Part shown: positions 1-5,751 of the stretch, in pieces
Numbering within the stretch: the stretch's first letter is position 1
How the letters are laid out: every line of letters starts with the position of its first letter
Source: Planctomycetales bacterium
GTDB taxonomy: Bacteria; Planctomycetota; Planctomycetia; Gemmatales; Gemmataceae
Length of the DNA stretch: 5,797 nt
Reading direction: 5' to 3'
Assembly: GCA_020054355.1 (NCBI GenBank)
Contig: JAGVLI010000405.1
Span: 1-5,797, forward strand
Program-made: the position numbers and the translations under genes
Notes under the pieces: model-generated
What the model saw: the letters and a program-made list of their open reading frames with translations, nothing else
Told to the model about the DNA's origin: nothing
Database searches by the model: none

Positions 1-62
1 CGGCGCGGCCGGAAATCGCCGGCAGGGAGCACGTCCACGGCGCTGTCCTCGCTGTCTTTCAT
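1..62 (-). CDS. Start of an unidentified gene, cut by the window edge
   Basis: On the minus strand an ATG at 62-60 lies 2 nt after the TGA of the aldehyde dehydrogenase. It opens 20 codons without a stop before the window ends (MKDSEDSAVDVLPAGDFRPR). The close spacing suggests translational coupling in an operon with the dehydrogenase. A weak GGGA about 8 nt upstream could serve as ribosome binding site. The product cannot be identified from so short and polar an N-terminus. The piece may also be chance open sequence in GC-rich DNA. Confidence 0.4.
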   Translation of the reverse strand, partial: MKDSEDSAVDVLPAGDFRPR

Positions 63-64
63 GT

Positions 65-1519
65 TCAATCCCGCAGCTTCCACGAGACATACTTGGTCTC
101 CAGGTAGGCTTCCAGCCCTTCGTGGCCGAGTTCGCGTCCCAGGCCGCTTTCCTTCATGCCGCCGAAGGGGCACTGGGGCGCTGCCGGCACCGGATCGTTG
201 ATGCCGATGATGCCCGCTTCCAGCCCTTCGGCCATCTTCCAGGCGATGCTGAGATCGTTGGTGAAGACGTAGGCCGACAGCCCGTAGCGCGTGTTGTTCG
301 CCGCCCGAATCACGTCGTCGAGATTGCTGAAGCCCAGCAAGGGCATCACCGGGGCGAACGGCTCCTCGGTCATGATCCTGGCGTCCGGCGACAGGTTGTT
401 CAGCACGGTCGGCTCGAAGAAGTAGCCCTTGGCGAAGCGCTCGCTCTTCTTGCCGCCGGTCAGCACATTCGCGCCGGTCTTGCGGGCGTCGTCGATCAGG
501 CCGATGGTCTTGTCGCGCGCCCGTTCCTCGATCATCGGGCCGACCTCGATGCCCGCTTCCACGCCATTGCCCAGCTTCAGCGCGCGAGAAAACTCGACGG
601 CGGCTTCGGTGAATTTCTTCTCCACGTCCTTGTGGACGTAGAAGCGGCTCGGGGCAATGCAGACCTGGCCGTTGTTGCGAAACTTGCCGGTGACGGCGAT
701 CTTGGCCCCCAGTTCCGGATCGGCGTCCGGGAAGACGATGAACGGCGCGTGCCCGCCCAGTTCCAGGCTCAGCCGCTTGACGTGCTCGGCGGCCCCGCGC
801 ATCAGTTGCTTGCCGACGGCCGTGCTGCCCGTGAAGCTGAGCTTCCGGCATAGCGGGTTCTGCAAGAACTCCTCGCCGATGGGCGGCGCCTCGCCGACGA
901 CCATGTTCACCACGCCGGGCGGCGTGCCGGCTTCGATCAAGCACTCCATCAGCTGGATCATGCACAGCGGCGTCTGCTCGGCCGGCTTGATGACGATGGT
1001 GCAGCCGGCCGCCAGCGCGGGCGCGATCTTGCGGGCCGGCAGCGTCACCGGGAAGTTCCAGGGAGTGATGGCCCCGACCACGCCCACCGGATGCTTGAGC
1101 GTGACATGCCGTTTGCCCGGCGCGCTGTTGGGAATGAGCTGCCCGTAGGCCCGCTTGCCTTCCTCGGCAAACCACTCGAAGGTGTCGGCCGCGTGCAGGA
1201 TTTCGGCCTTGGCCTCGGCGACGGGCTTGCCCTGTTCCATGGTCAGGGTCTTGGCGATCGTGTCGACCCGATCGCGCACCAGGTCGGCGGTCTTCTTCAG
1301 CACCTTGGCCCGCTCGTAGGGCGTCAGCTTCATCCAGGTGGGCATGGCCCTGTGAGCGGCCTCGATGGCTCGATGGGCTTCCTTTCGTCCGCCATAGGCG
1401 ACTTCGGCCAGGGTTTCCTCGGTGGCCGGGTTGATGACGGCTTTCGTCTTGCCGTCTGCCGCTTCGGTCCAGTGGCCGTCAATATACATGCGCTGTAGCG
1501 CGCTGGTTGCCGTCGCCAT
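65..1519 (-). CDS. gabD: NAD(P)-dependent aldehyde dehydrogenase, succinate-semialdehyde dehydrogenase type
   Basis: A complete 484-residue ALDH-superfamily enzyme, the usual length for a class-I-like dehydrogenase. The likely reaction is oxidation of succinate semialdehyde to succinate, the last step of GABA breakdown, in the cytosol. Visible motifs are TPWNFP with oxyanion Asn155, K178 in IKPAEQTP, the FTGSTAVG cofactor loop (229-236), general base Glu253 in LELGG, nucleophile Cys287 in GQVCIAP, and EEPFAP with Glu386. Glu181 after the Lys is the residue that usually favours NAD over NADP. Arg163 and Arg281 fall where SSADH carboxylate-binding arginines lie, and the C-terminus (CPFGGMKESGLGRE...YLETKYVS) is SSADH-like. 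The second redox-switch Cys beside the nucleophile, present in some SSADHs, is absent. The start is supported by AAGGAG 7 nt upstream. The family call is very secure. The exact substrate is inferred, and glutarate-semialdehyde or other aldehydes remain possible. Confidence 0.9.
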   Translation of the reverse strand: MATATSALQRMYIDGHWTEAADGKTKAVINPATEETLAEVAYGGRKEAHRAIEAAHRAMPTWMKLTPYERAKVLKKTADLVRDRVDTIAKTLTMEQGKPVAEAKAEILHAADTFEWFAEEGKRAYGQLIPNSAPGKRHVTLKHPVGVVGAITPWNFPVTLPARKIAPALAAGCTIVIKPAEQTPLCMIQLMECLIEAGTPPGVVNMVVGEAPPIGEEFLQNPLCRKLSFTGSTAVGKQLMRGAAEHVKRLSLELGGHAPFIVFPDADPELGAKIAVTGKFRNNGQVCIAPSRFYVHKDVEKKFTEAAVEFSRALKLGNGVEAGIEVGPMIEERARDKTIGLIDDARKTGANVLTGGKKSERFAKGYFFEPTVLNNLSPDARIMTEEPFAPVMPLLGFSNLDDVIRAANNTRYGLSAYVFTNDLSIAWKMAEGLEAGIIGINDPVPAAPQCPFGGMKESGLGRELGHEGLEAYLETKYVSWKLRD

Positions 1520-1526
1520 GAGGAGG

Positions 1527-1532
1527 CTCCTT
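1527..1532 (-). promoter_or_regulatory. Ribosome binding site of the aldehyde dehydrogenase
   Basis: The minus strand reads AAGGAG 7 nt before the ATG at 1519-1517, a near-consensus Shine-Dalgarno sequence at good spacing. It fixes the start of the dehydrogenase. Confidence 0.7.
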
Positions 1533-1582
1533 GGTTGTCGCGGGATAGGGGTTGCGCCACAGCGGGTCGCGGGGTCCGGGTC

Positions 1583-1610
1583 AGTCTAGGCGGGAAAAGC
1601 AGCCGGTCAA
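1583..1610 (-). promoter_or_regulatory. Candidate sigma70-type promoter for the aldehyde dehydrogenase
   Basis: On the minus strand TTGACC (1610-1605, 5 of 6 to the -35 consensus) is followed after 16 nt by TAGACT (1588-1583, 4 of 6 to the -10 consensus). Transcription would begin near 1576 and give a leader of about 57 nt. This would let the dehydrogenase be expressed independently of the kinase gene upstream. The -35 overlaps a small dyad (AGCCG/CGGCT at 1601-1616) followed on the minus strand by TTTT, which could instead be a weak terminator for the kinase gene. The call is by eye only. Confidence 0.35.
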
Positions 1611-1673
1611 GCGGCTTCCGGGCGGCAGCGGCCGGGCAGGAAGACTGGCAGCGACGGGGCACCGGCCGCAGGG

Positions 1674-3593
1674 TCACTTGGGCTGATCCAGGACTTCGCG
1701 GATCTTGCGGGCCAACTCCGAAGGCGAGAACGGCTTCTGCACCAGCGCGACGCCGGCTTTGGTCAACTCGTGCCGCACCAAGGAATCGTCCGTATAGCCG
1801 GTGATGAAGACGACTCGCATCTCCGGGCGGATTGGCGCGCTTTGCTCGGCCAATTGCTGGCCGTTCAGCCGCGGCATGACCACATCCGTGAGCAGCAAGT
1901 GGATCGGCTTGGCATGCTGTCGGACGATTTCCAGGGCCTCGCTGCCGTTGCGGGCCTCGAGCACTTCGTAGCCGCTGGCTTTGAGCACCAGGGCGGCGAA
2001 CTGACGAACCCCCTCCTCGTCCTCGGCCAGCAAGATGGTCTCCGTGCCCTGAGCCGTCCGTGTCGCACTTGGATCGGACTTGCGGAGCGGCTGGATGTTT
2101 CTGGCTGCCGGCCAGTAGATCCGGAACGTACTGCCCTTGCCAGGCGCACTGTCCACTTCGATGAAGCCCTGGTTCTGCGTGACGATGCCGTACACGGTGG
2201 CCAGGCCCAGCCCGGTGCCCTTGCCCGGTTCCTTGGTCGTGAAGAACGGCTCGAAAATGTGCGCTCTGACCTCGGCGGACATGCCAGTGCCCGTGTCGGA
2301 GACCGCGAACAGCACATAGTCGCTGGCCGGCAGCTTACGGCCCAGCGAGGTGATTTCACTCGCGGGCACGTTGCGCGATTGCACGGTGATCTGGCCGCCC
2401 TGGGGCATGGCGTCGCGGGCGTTGATCGTCAGGTTCATCAGGATTTGCTCGAACTGGCCGGGATCGGCCCGCACCGGGGCCAAGGCCGGGTCGAGGACGC
2501 AAATCAGGTCGATGTCCTCGCCGATCAGCCGGCGCAGCATCTTGTCCATGTCCCGGACCAGCGCGTTCGGGTCGAGATCGACGGGCGCGATGATCTCCCG
2601 GCGGCTGAAGGCCAGCAGCTGGCGGGTGAGCAGCGCGGCCCGTTCGGAGGCCTTGCGAATCTCGCGGATGCCGCGCCCGGCCAGCGTATTTTCCGGCAGC
2701 GAGCCTAGCATCATTTCGCTGAAGCCGGAAATGACCGTGAGGAGGTTGTTGAAGTCGTGGGCCACGCCGCCGGCCAGCCGGCCGATCGATTCCATCTTCT
2801 GGGCTTGTTGAAACTGCTGTTCGAGTTGCCGGCGCCGCGTGGCGTCGGCAAACATGCCCAGGCTGCTGACGATTTCGCCCTGCGCGTTGCGCAGCGGCGA
2901 GGTCCAGAGGGTGACGGCCACCAGCGAACCGTCTTGGTGCAGGCGCAGCACCTCCAGACCGCTGCGCTGCTCTCCCTCGAACTCGGCGGCGACGTCGGTG
3001 AAAAACACCGCGCGCTGATCGGGCGGAATGATAGGCAGCATCCGGCCGACGACTGTTTCGCTTTTCCAGCCGAAGAGTTTTTCCGCCGTCGCGTTCCAGA
3101 CCAGCACCTGGCAGGCGCGGTCGATGACGACGATGGCCAGCGGCGAAGCCTGGATCAGGGCTTGCAGCATCGCGTCCGTGCGGCGCAGCTCTTCCAGGGC
3201 CTGCACGCTCTCCAGACGCAGGCGGCGCTGCTCCATCGCCTGCTCGATCGCCGGCCCGAGGCGGGCCATGCGGTCCTTCAGGATGTAGTCCGCGGCGCCC
3301 TGTTTGATGCACTCGACCGCTTTCTCGTCGCCCAGGGTGCCGGTGACGAGGATGAAGGGCACGTCCAAGCCCCGTTCCTTCAATCGTTGCAACGCCCGCA
3401 GCGCGTCGAACTGCGGCAGGGTGTGGTCCGCCAGGATGACGTCCAGCCCCGGCCGCAGGTGTACCAAGAAGTCGGCCTCGGTTTCCACCCGCTGCCAGTC
3501 CGGCTCGAAATCGTTGCGGCGCAGTTCGTGCAGCAGGAGTTCCGCGTCGGCCTCCACGTCCTCGAGAATCAGCACGCGCAAGGGTTTGGGCAT
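1674..3593 (-). CDS. Soluble hybrid sensor histidine kinase, REC-PAS-HisKA-HATPase-REC
   Basis: A 639-residue hybrid two-component kinase with no membrane segment, so cytosolic. REC1 is about 5-120 (acidic pair E11/D12, phosphoacceptor D56, T84, K106). A helical linker of about 117-145 leads to a PAS sensor domain at about 141-252. HisKA carries phosphoaccepting His279 in GGVAHDFNN. The ATPase domain shows the N box NLTINARDA (Asn391), G1 DTGTGM (433-438), F box EPFFTTK and G2 GKGTGLGLA. REC2 is about 518-636 (D525, phosphoacceptor D570, T598, K620). Both receivers look functional, so it probably receives a phosphosignal through REC1 and relays it through REC2 to an Hpt or other partner not present here. 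There is no output domain. The reading frame extends to an ATG at 3689, but I start at 3593: the receiver begins right there, GCGGAG lies 6 nt upstream, and the extra 32 residues are low-complexity Pro/Ser-rich. The PAS ligand is not recognisable. Confidence 0.92.
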   Translation of the reverse strand: MPKPLRVLILEDVEADAELLLHELRRNDFEPDWQRVETEADFLVHLRPGLDVILADHTLPQFDALRALQRLKERGLDVPFILVTGTLGDEKAVECIKQGAADYILKDRMARLGPAIEQAMEQRRLRLESVQALEELRRTDAMLQALIQASPLAIVVIDRACQVLVWNATAEKLFGWKSETVVGRMLPIIPPDQRAVFFTDVAAEFEGEQRSGLEVLRLHQDGSLVAVTLWTSPLRNAQGEIVSSLGMFADATRRRQLEQQFQQAQKMESIGRLAGGVAHDFNNLLTVISGFSEMMLGSLPENTLAGRGIREIRKASERAALLTRQLLAFSRREIIAPVDLDPNALVRDMDKMLRRLIGEDIDLICVLDPALAPVRADPGQFEQILMNLTINARDAMPQGGQITVQSRNVPASEITSLGRKLPASDYVLFAVSDTGTGMSAEVRAHIFEPFFTTKEPGKGTGLGLATVYGIVTQNQGFIEVDSAPGKGSTFRIYWPAARNIQPLRKSDPSATRTAQGTETILLAEDEEGVRQFAALVLKASGYEVLEARNGSEALEIVRQHAKPIHLLLTDVVMPRLNGQQLAEQSAPIRPEMRVVFITGYTDDSLVRHELTKAGVALVQKPFSPSELARKIREVLDQPK

Positions 3594-3599
3594 GGGACG

Positions 3600-3605
3600 C
3601 TCCGC
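3600..3605 (-). promoter_or_regulatory. Ribosome binding site deciding the kinase start
   Basis: The minus strand reads GCGGAG ending 6 nt before the ATG at 3593-3591. The longer alternative ATG at 3689 has its nearest purine tract (GGAGGG) about 15 nt away, too far. This favours the 639-residue form. Confidence 0.55.
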
Positions 3606-3647
3606 ACTGGGGAGATGCCGTGGGCAGCTGGATCCTGGCTTGCCGGA

Positions 3648-3660
3648 CGAAGGTCCTTCG
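3648..3660. promoter_or_regulatory. Short palindrome in the divergent intergenic region, possible operator
   Basis: CGAAGG-T-CCTTCG is a perfect 6-bp-arm palindrome around a single base. It lies between the kinase start (3593) and the candidate plus-strand promoter (3691-3720). Its position would suit a regulator binding site or a leader hairpin of the kinase mRNA. A 13-bp palindrome can arise by chance, so support is weak. Confidence 0.2.
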
Positions 3661-3690
3661 CTGGGAAGCTGGCCGCGATGGGAAATCATG

Positions 3691-3720
3691 CTGGCATTTC
3701 GGTTCCCTCCCGTCTATACT
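3691..3720 (+). promoter_or_regulatory. Candidate promoter for the PuuD-like gene
   Basis: CTGGCA (3691-3696, 4 of 6 to the -35 consensus) and TATACT (3715-3720, 5 of 6 to the -10 consensus) are separated by 18 nt, just upstream of an AT-richer stretch in otherwise GC-rich DNA. The start site would be near 3727, with a leader of about 80 nt that contains a small dyad (CCGGA-N9-TCCGG, 3747-3765). I found no convincing promoter for the kinase on the opposite strand of this 215-bp gap. Confidence 0.4.
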
Positions 3721-3795
3721 ACTCTACATCTTTATCCGAGGCCCGACCGGAGATGGAATTTCCGGCCGCCTCGCCATTCTTGGTTCGTATTGAGG

Positions 3796-3802
3796 AAAGG
3801 AG
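3796..3802 (+). promoter_or_regulatory. Ribosome binding site of the PuuD-like gene
   Basis: AAAGGAG ends 6 nt before the ATG at 3809, a strong Shine-Dalgarno match that fixes the start. Confidence 0.75.
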
Positions 3803-3808
3803 TCCTCC

Positions 3809-4534
3809 ATGTTCGACGTCACCTCCTCCATCCGCATCGGCGTCTACGGGACCGAGGAAGAAAGCGCCCAGGATGTGCGCAATTTCGCCCTGTGGTCGGT
3901 CGGCTATGCCGGCACCATCAAGGCGGCGGGCGCGACTCCGGTCTTTCTCCCTGAAAAAACCACCGACCTGTCCTGGAAGGAAATCCTCCACGAAATCGAC
4001 GGCGTGGTGCTCGGCAACGGCCACGGTCTGTCACCCAAGCACCAGGCCGACTCGGAGGAACTCGTCCGTTTCTGTCGGGAGCACGAGATTCCGCTGCTGG
4101 CGATCGACCACGGCATGCTGTCCCTCAACCAGGCGCTGGGCGGCACGCTGCACCTCGACCTGCCGCGCGAACTGCCGGAAGCCTTGCAGCACCGCCATCC
4201 GCCGGAAAAGGGTTTACGGCACGCGATCAATGTCATTGCCGACACCTACCTCGCCGACCTGTACGGCGAGGGTGAAGTCGTGGTCAACAGCGAGCATCGC
4301 CAGGCGGTCCAGCGCTTGGCGCGCGGCTTTCGCGTCAGCGCCACGGCGCTGGACAGCGTGGTCGAAGCCATCGAGCACGAGGGGCCCGATTGGTGGGTGC
4401 TCGGCGTGCAGTGGCGGCCGGCGTCGGCCAGTGCCTCGGGCCTGGACATTCAGGTGTTTCGAGGCTTGATCGACGCTTGCCAGGCCAAGACCACTGAAGC
4501 CGTTCGCGAGGACACGGCCGATTTGGCGGCGTGA
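3809..4534 (+). CDS. PuuD/peptidase C26-like class I glutamine amidotransferase fold protein without catalytic triad
   Basis: This 241-residue protein fits the gamma-glutamyl-GABA hydrolase (PuuD, peptidase C26) family in length and motif order. It has an N-terminal RIGVYG strand, then YAGTIKAAGATPVFLP (34-49), the oxyanion-loop strand GVVLGNGHGLSP (65-76), the nucleophile elbow region PLLAIDHGMLSLNQALGGTLHLDLP (95-119), VNSEHRQ (159-165, family VNSxHHQ) and GVQWRPA (199-205, family VQWHPE). Every triad position is changed: the elbow Cys is Asp100, the His is Arg203 and the Glu is Ala205. The oxyanion GG is also altered. The frame is open and codon use matches the neighbours, so this is an intact gene and not decay. 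It probably does not hydrolyse gamma-glutamyl bonds. A binding, regulatory or scaffold role, or a different chemistry using Asp100, is inference. A terminator follows, so it is likely monocistronic. Confidence 0.85.
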   Translation: MFDVTSSIRIGVYGTEEESAQDVRNFALWSVGYAGTIKAAGATPVFLPEKTTDLSWKEILHEIDGVVLGNGHGLSPKHQADSEELVRFCREHEIPLLAIDHGMLSLNQALGGTLHLDLPRELPEALQHRHPPEKGLRHAINVIADTYLADLYGEGEVVVNSEHRQAVQRLARGFRVSATALDSVVEAIEHEGPDWWVLGVQWRPASASASGLDIQVFRGLIDACQAKTTEAVREDTADLAA

Positions 4535-4537
4535 GTC

Positions 4538-4590
4538 TGTCCCAGAAGCCCCTCGCCCCTTGCGGGAGAGGGGAGCAGACTGATGGGACA
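4538..4590. repeat. Nested dyad element after the PuuD-like gene
   Basis: An outer inverted pair TGTCCCA (4538-4544) and TGGGACA (4584-4590) encloses an inner pair CCCCTC (4549-4554) and GAGGGG (4568-4573) around GCCCCTTGCGGGA. The inner part resembles the 'CCCTCGCCCC...GGGAGAGGGG' dispersed intergenic repeats seen in many GC-rich bacterial genomes; that resemblance is from memory. It starts 3 nt after the stop codon and could protect the mRNA 3' end or be a remnant of a miniature repeat. There is no T-tract, so it is not itself a terminator. Confidence 0.45.
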
Positions 4591-4618
4591 GTCACTGAAC
4601 CGCGAAGCGAACTATTGG

Positions 4619-4658
4619 CCCGGTTCATCCCGAAGTCACGGGATGAATCGGGCTTTTT
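4619..4658 (+). terminator. Strong intrinsic terminator of the PuuD-like gene
   Basis: A 14-bp stem (CCCGGTTCATCCCG at 4619-4632 with CGGGATGAATCGGG at 4639-4652, one G-T wobble) closes a 6-nt loop and is followed by C and five T residues (4654-4658). This is a textbook Rho-independent terminator about 85 nt after the stop codon. It separates the PuuD-like gene from the RDD gene and argues against a longer RDD start at 4531. Confidence 0.88.
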
Positions 4659-4671
4659 CGTGTCCGTGGTC

Positions 4672-4701
4672 TTGACAACCGACCGTGTCCTCGCGGATGC
4701 T
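4672..4701 (+). promoter_or_regulatory. Candidate promoter for the RDD gene
   Basis: A perfect TTGACA (4672-4677) lies just after the terminator. The best -10 at suitable distance is poor: GATGCT (4696-4701, 3 of 6) after 18 nt. Its position between terminator and start codon fits an independent promoter. The leader would be very short, about 12-27 nt depending on the start used. Confidence 0.35.
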
Positions 4702-4734
4702 GCTTCTGCTCGTTCGCGAATGATGGACGCCGTC

Positions 4735-5493
4735 ATGATCCTCCACGAAGTCATCACTGCCGAGAAAGTCCCCTTCACCTATCGGGTGGCGGGGCTCGGT
4801 TCGCGCTTCCTGGCGTACCTGATCGACGCTTCCTTGCTGCTGCTGCTCTTCAGCGCGGGCACCATGCTGCTGTCGCCGCTGGACGCCATGCAGCCGGGGC
4901 TGGGGTCCGCGGCGACCTTCGTCTGGCTGTTCGTGCTGACGTTCAGCTACTTCCCGGCGTTCGAGTGGCTCTGGCTGGGGCAGACGCCGGGCAAGCGGGC
5001 CATCGGCATCCGCGTCATTCAAGAGCGCGGCACCGGCATTTCTTTTTTCCAGGCCGCCGTGCGCAACCTGGTGCGCTGGGTCGATTCATTGCCCTGGATT
5101 TTCGTGGCGGGCTGCTACACGCTCGGCTTCGGGGTGGCGGCCTGTCATGCCAAGAATCGCCGGCTGGGCGACTGGGCGGCGGGCACTCTGGTGGTCTTCG
5201 TCGAGAGCAAGGCCAGACCGATTCACGCACTTCAGGAGGAGGGCGAGGGCGAGGGCGAGACCGGGCAATTCCGCTCGGCACGGCAGCGACTCGGGCAGCT
5301 AAGCAAGGAGCAGAAGCAAACCATTCTCGACCTGTGCCTGCGCCGCGAGCAATTGCGCATCAGCGACCGGGCCAGGCTGTTCCATGCCGTCGCGGATTTC
5401 TTTCAGAAGCAATTCGACCTGCAGCCGGCGGAACACCAGAGCGACGAGAAGTTCGTCTTGCAGCTGGCGGCGGTGCTGGGCGCGGAAGTGTGA
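4735..5493 (+). CDS. RDD-family integral membrane protein
   Basis: A 252-residue protein (257 if translation begins at the ATG at 4720) of the RDD family, named for a conserved Arg and two Asp. The signature positions are Arg24 and Asp31 in SRFLAYLIDA and Asp146 in RRLGDWAAGT; the typical GQTPGKRAIGIRV loop is at 82-94. Three membrane segments are visible at about 26-47, 59-81 and 118-138. A Glu/Gly-rich linker (168-175) leads to a soluble, probably helical tail (about 185-252: LSKEQKQTILDLCLRREQL...DRARLFHAVADFF), which is common in RDD proteins of this type. The family's function is mostly unknown; some members are implicated in transport. RDD genes often sit beside SpoIIM or DUF4129 genes, but none is seen here. 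The open frame reaches back to a GTG at 4531, but that stretch spans the terminator, and family homology starts near HEVITAEKVPF. No strong ribosome binding site precedes either ATG. Confidence 0.85.
   Translation: MILHEVITAEKVPFTYRVAGLGSRFLAYLIDASLLLLLFSAGTMLLSPLDAMQPGLGSAATFVWLFVLTFSYFPAFEWLWLGQTPGKRAIGIRVIQERGTGISFFQAAVRNLVRWVDSLPWIFVAGCYTLGFGVAACHAKNRRLGDWAAGTLVVFVESKARPIHALQEEGEGEGETGQFRSARQRLGQLSKEQKQTILDLCLRREQLRISDRARLFHAVADFFQKQFDLQPAEHQSDEKFVLQLAAVLGAEV
5239..5256 (+). repeat. Three tandem GAGGGC hexamers inside the RDD gene
   Basis: GAGGGC is repeated three times exactly and encodes alternating Glu-Gly in the linker between the membrane domain and the C-terminal tail. The 6-bp unit keeps the frame if copy number changes, so length variation here would be tolerated. 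Confidence 0.6.
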
Positions 5494-5518
5494 GCCATGT
5501 GCGGCAAAGCACAGGTCT

Positions 5519-5587
5519 TTACGCCGAAGGCGTTACATCCCACAACCGAGGGCTGCCATGCCGGTTCTTACGCCGAAGGCGTTACAT
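5519..5587 (+). repeat. Two direct copies of a 20-bp hairpin repeat unit
   Basis: An identical 20-bp sequence occurs at 5519-5538 and 5568-5587, 49 bp apart start to start. Its core ACGCC-GAA-GGCGT forms a 5-bp stem with a 3-nt loop and is followed by TACAT. I recall similar 'ACGCCGAAGGCGTTACA' units from planctomycete intergenic regions, unverified here. Confidence 0.75.
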
Positions 5588-5594
5588 AACATAG

Positions 5595-5626
5595 CCCAGG
5601 GTTGCCGGTACTCCGGCAACCCTGGG
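5595..5626. repeat. Perfect 14-bp inverted repeat (hairpin)
   Basis: CCCAGGGTTGCCGG (5595-5608) and its exact reverse complement (5613-5626) flank the loop TACT. The very stable hairpin is followed by only TTTC, so it may act as a weak terminator for the RDD gene about 100 nt upstream or simply be a dispersed repeat element. Confidence 0.8.
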
Positions 5627-5648
5627 TTTCGACAAGGAGTGTCATCTA

Positions 5649-5702
5649 CCCCGAAGGGGTTGCATAAACTCTTCAACATCGGTTTATGCAACCCCTTCGG
5701 GG
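5649..5702. repeat. Perfect 21-bp inverted repeat with 12-nt loop
   Basis: The arms at 5649-5669 and 5682-5702 are exact reverse complements over 21 bp and enclose 12 nt. Each arm begins or ends with the self-complementary CCCCGAAGGGG and contains GGTTGCATAAAC. The outer unit is a variant of the 20-bp direct repeat just upstream. There is no T-tract after either arm, so this is better described as a repeat element or RNA hairpin than as a terminator. Confidence 0.85.
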
Positions 5703-5751
5703 CAGGGCTTCCAAGGTGCAGCTGGCGATGCAGCTGAGCAGTCATAAACTG

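Noticed and set aside
3594..3689. A 32-residue N-terminal extension of the kinase from the ATG at 3689
   Set aside because: The extra residues are Pro/Ser-rich with no domain, the ribosome binding site spacing is poor, and the receiver domain begins directly at the ATG at 3593 with GCGGAG in place.
3692..3710. A possible sigma54 promoter starting at TGGCAT
   Set aside because: The downstream GC element at the required spacing is missing; only a TTCCC is present, so the sigma70-type reading is preferred.
2757..4469. A 570-codon plus-strand open frame antisense to the kinase
   Set aside because: It is a GC-rich shadow frame. Its translation is Arg/Gln/Asp/Leu-biased without motifs, and it crosses both the divergent promoter region and the PuuD-like gene in the wrong frame.
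4531..4734. A 68-residue N-terminal extension of the RDD protein from a GTG at 4531
   Set aside because: It overlaps the preceding stop codon and runs through the nested dyad and the strong terminator. RDD homology begins only near residue 2-12 of the shorter form, so the extension is untranslated leader.
5519..5702. A CRISPR array from the repeated units
   Set aside because: The units are only about 18-20 bp, vary in orientation and sequence, have irregular spacing and no cas gene is present.
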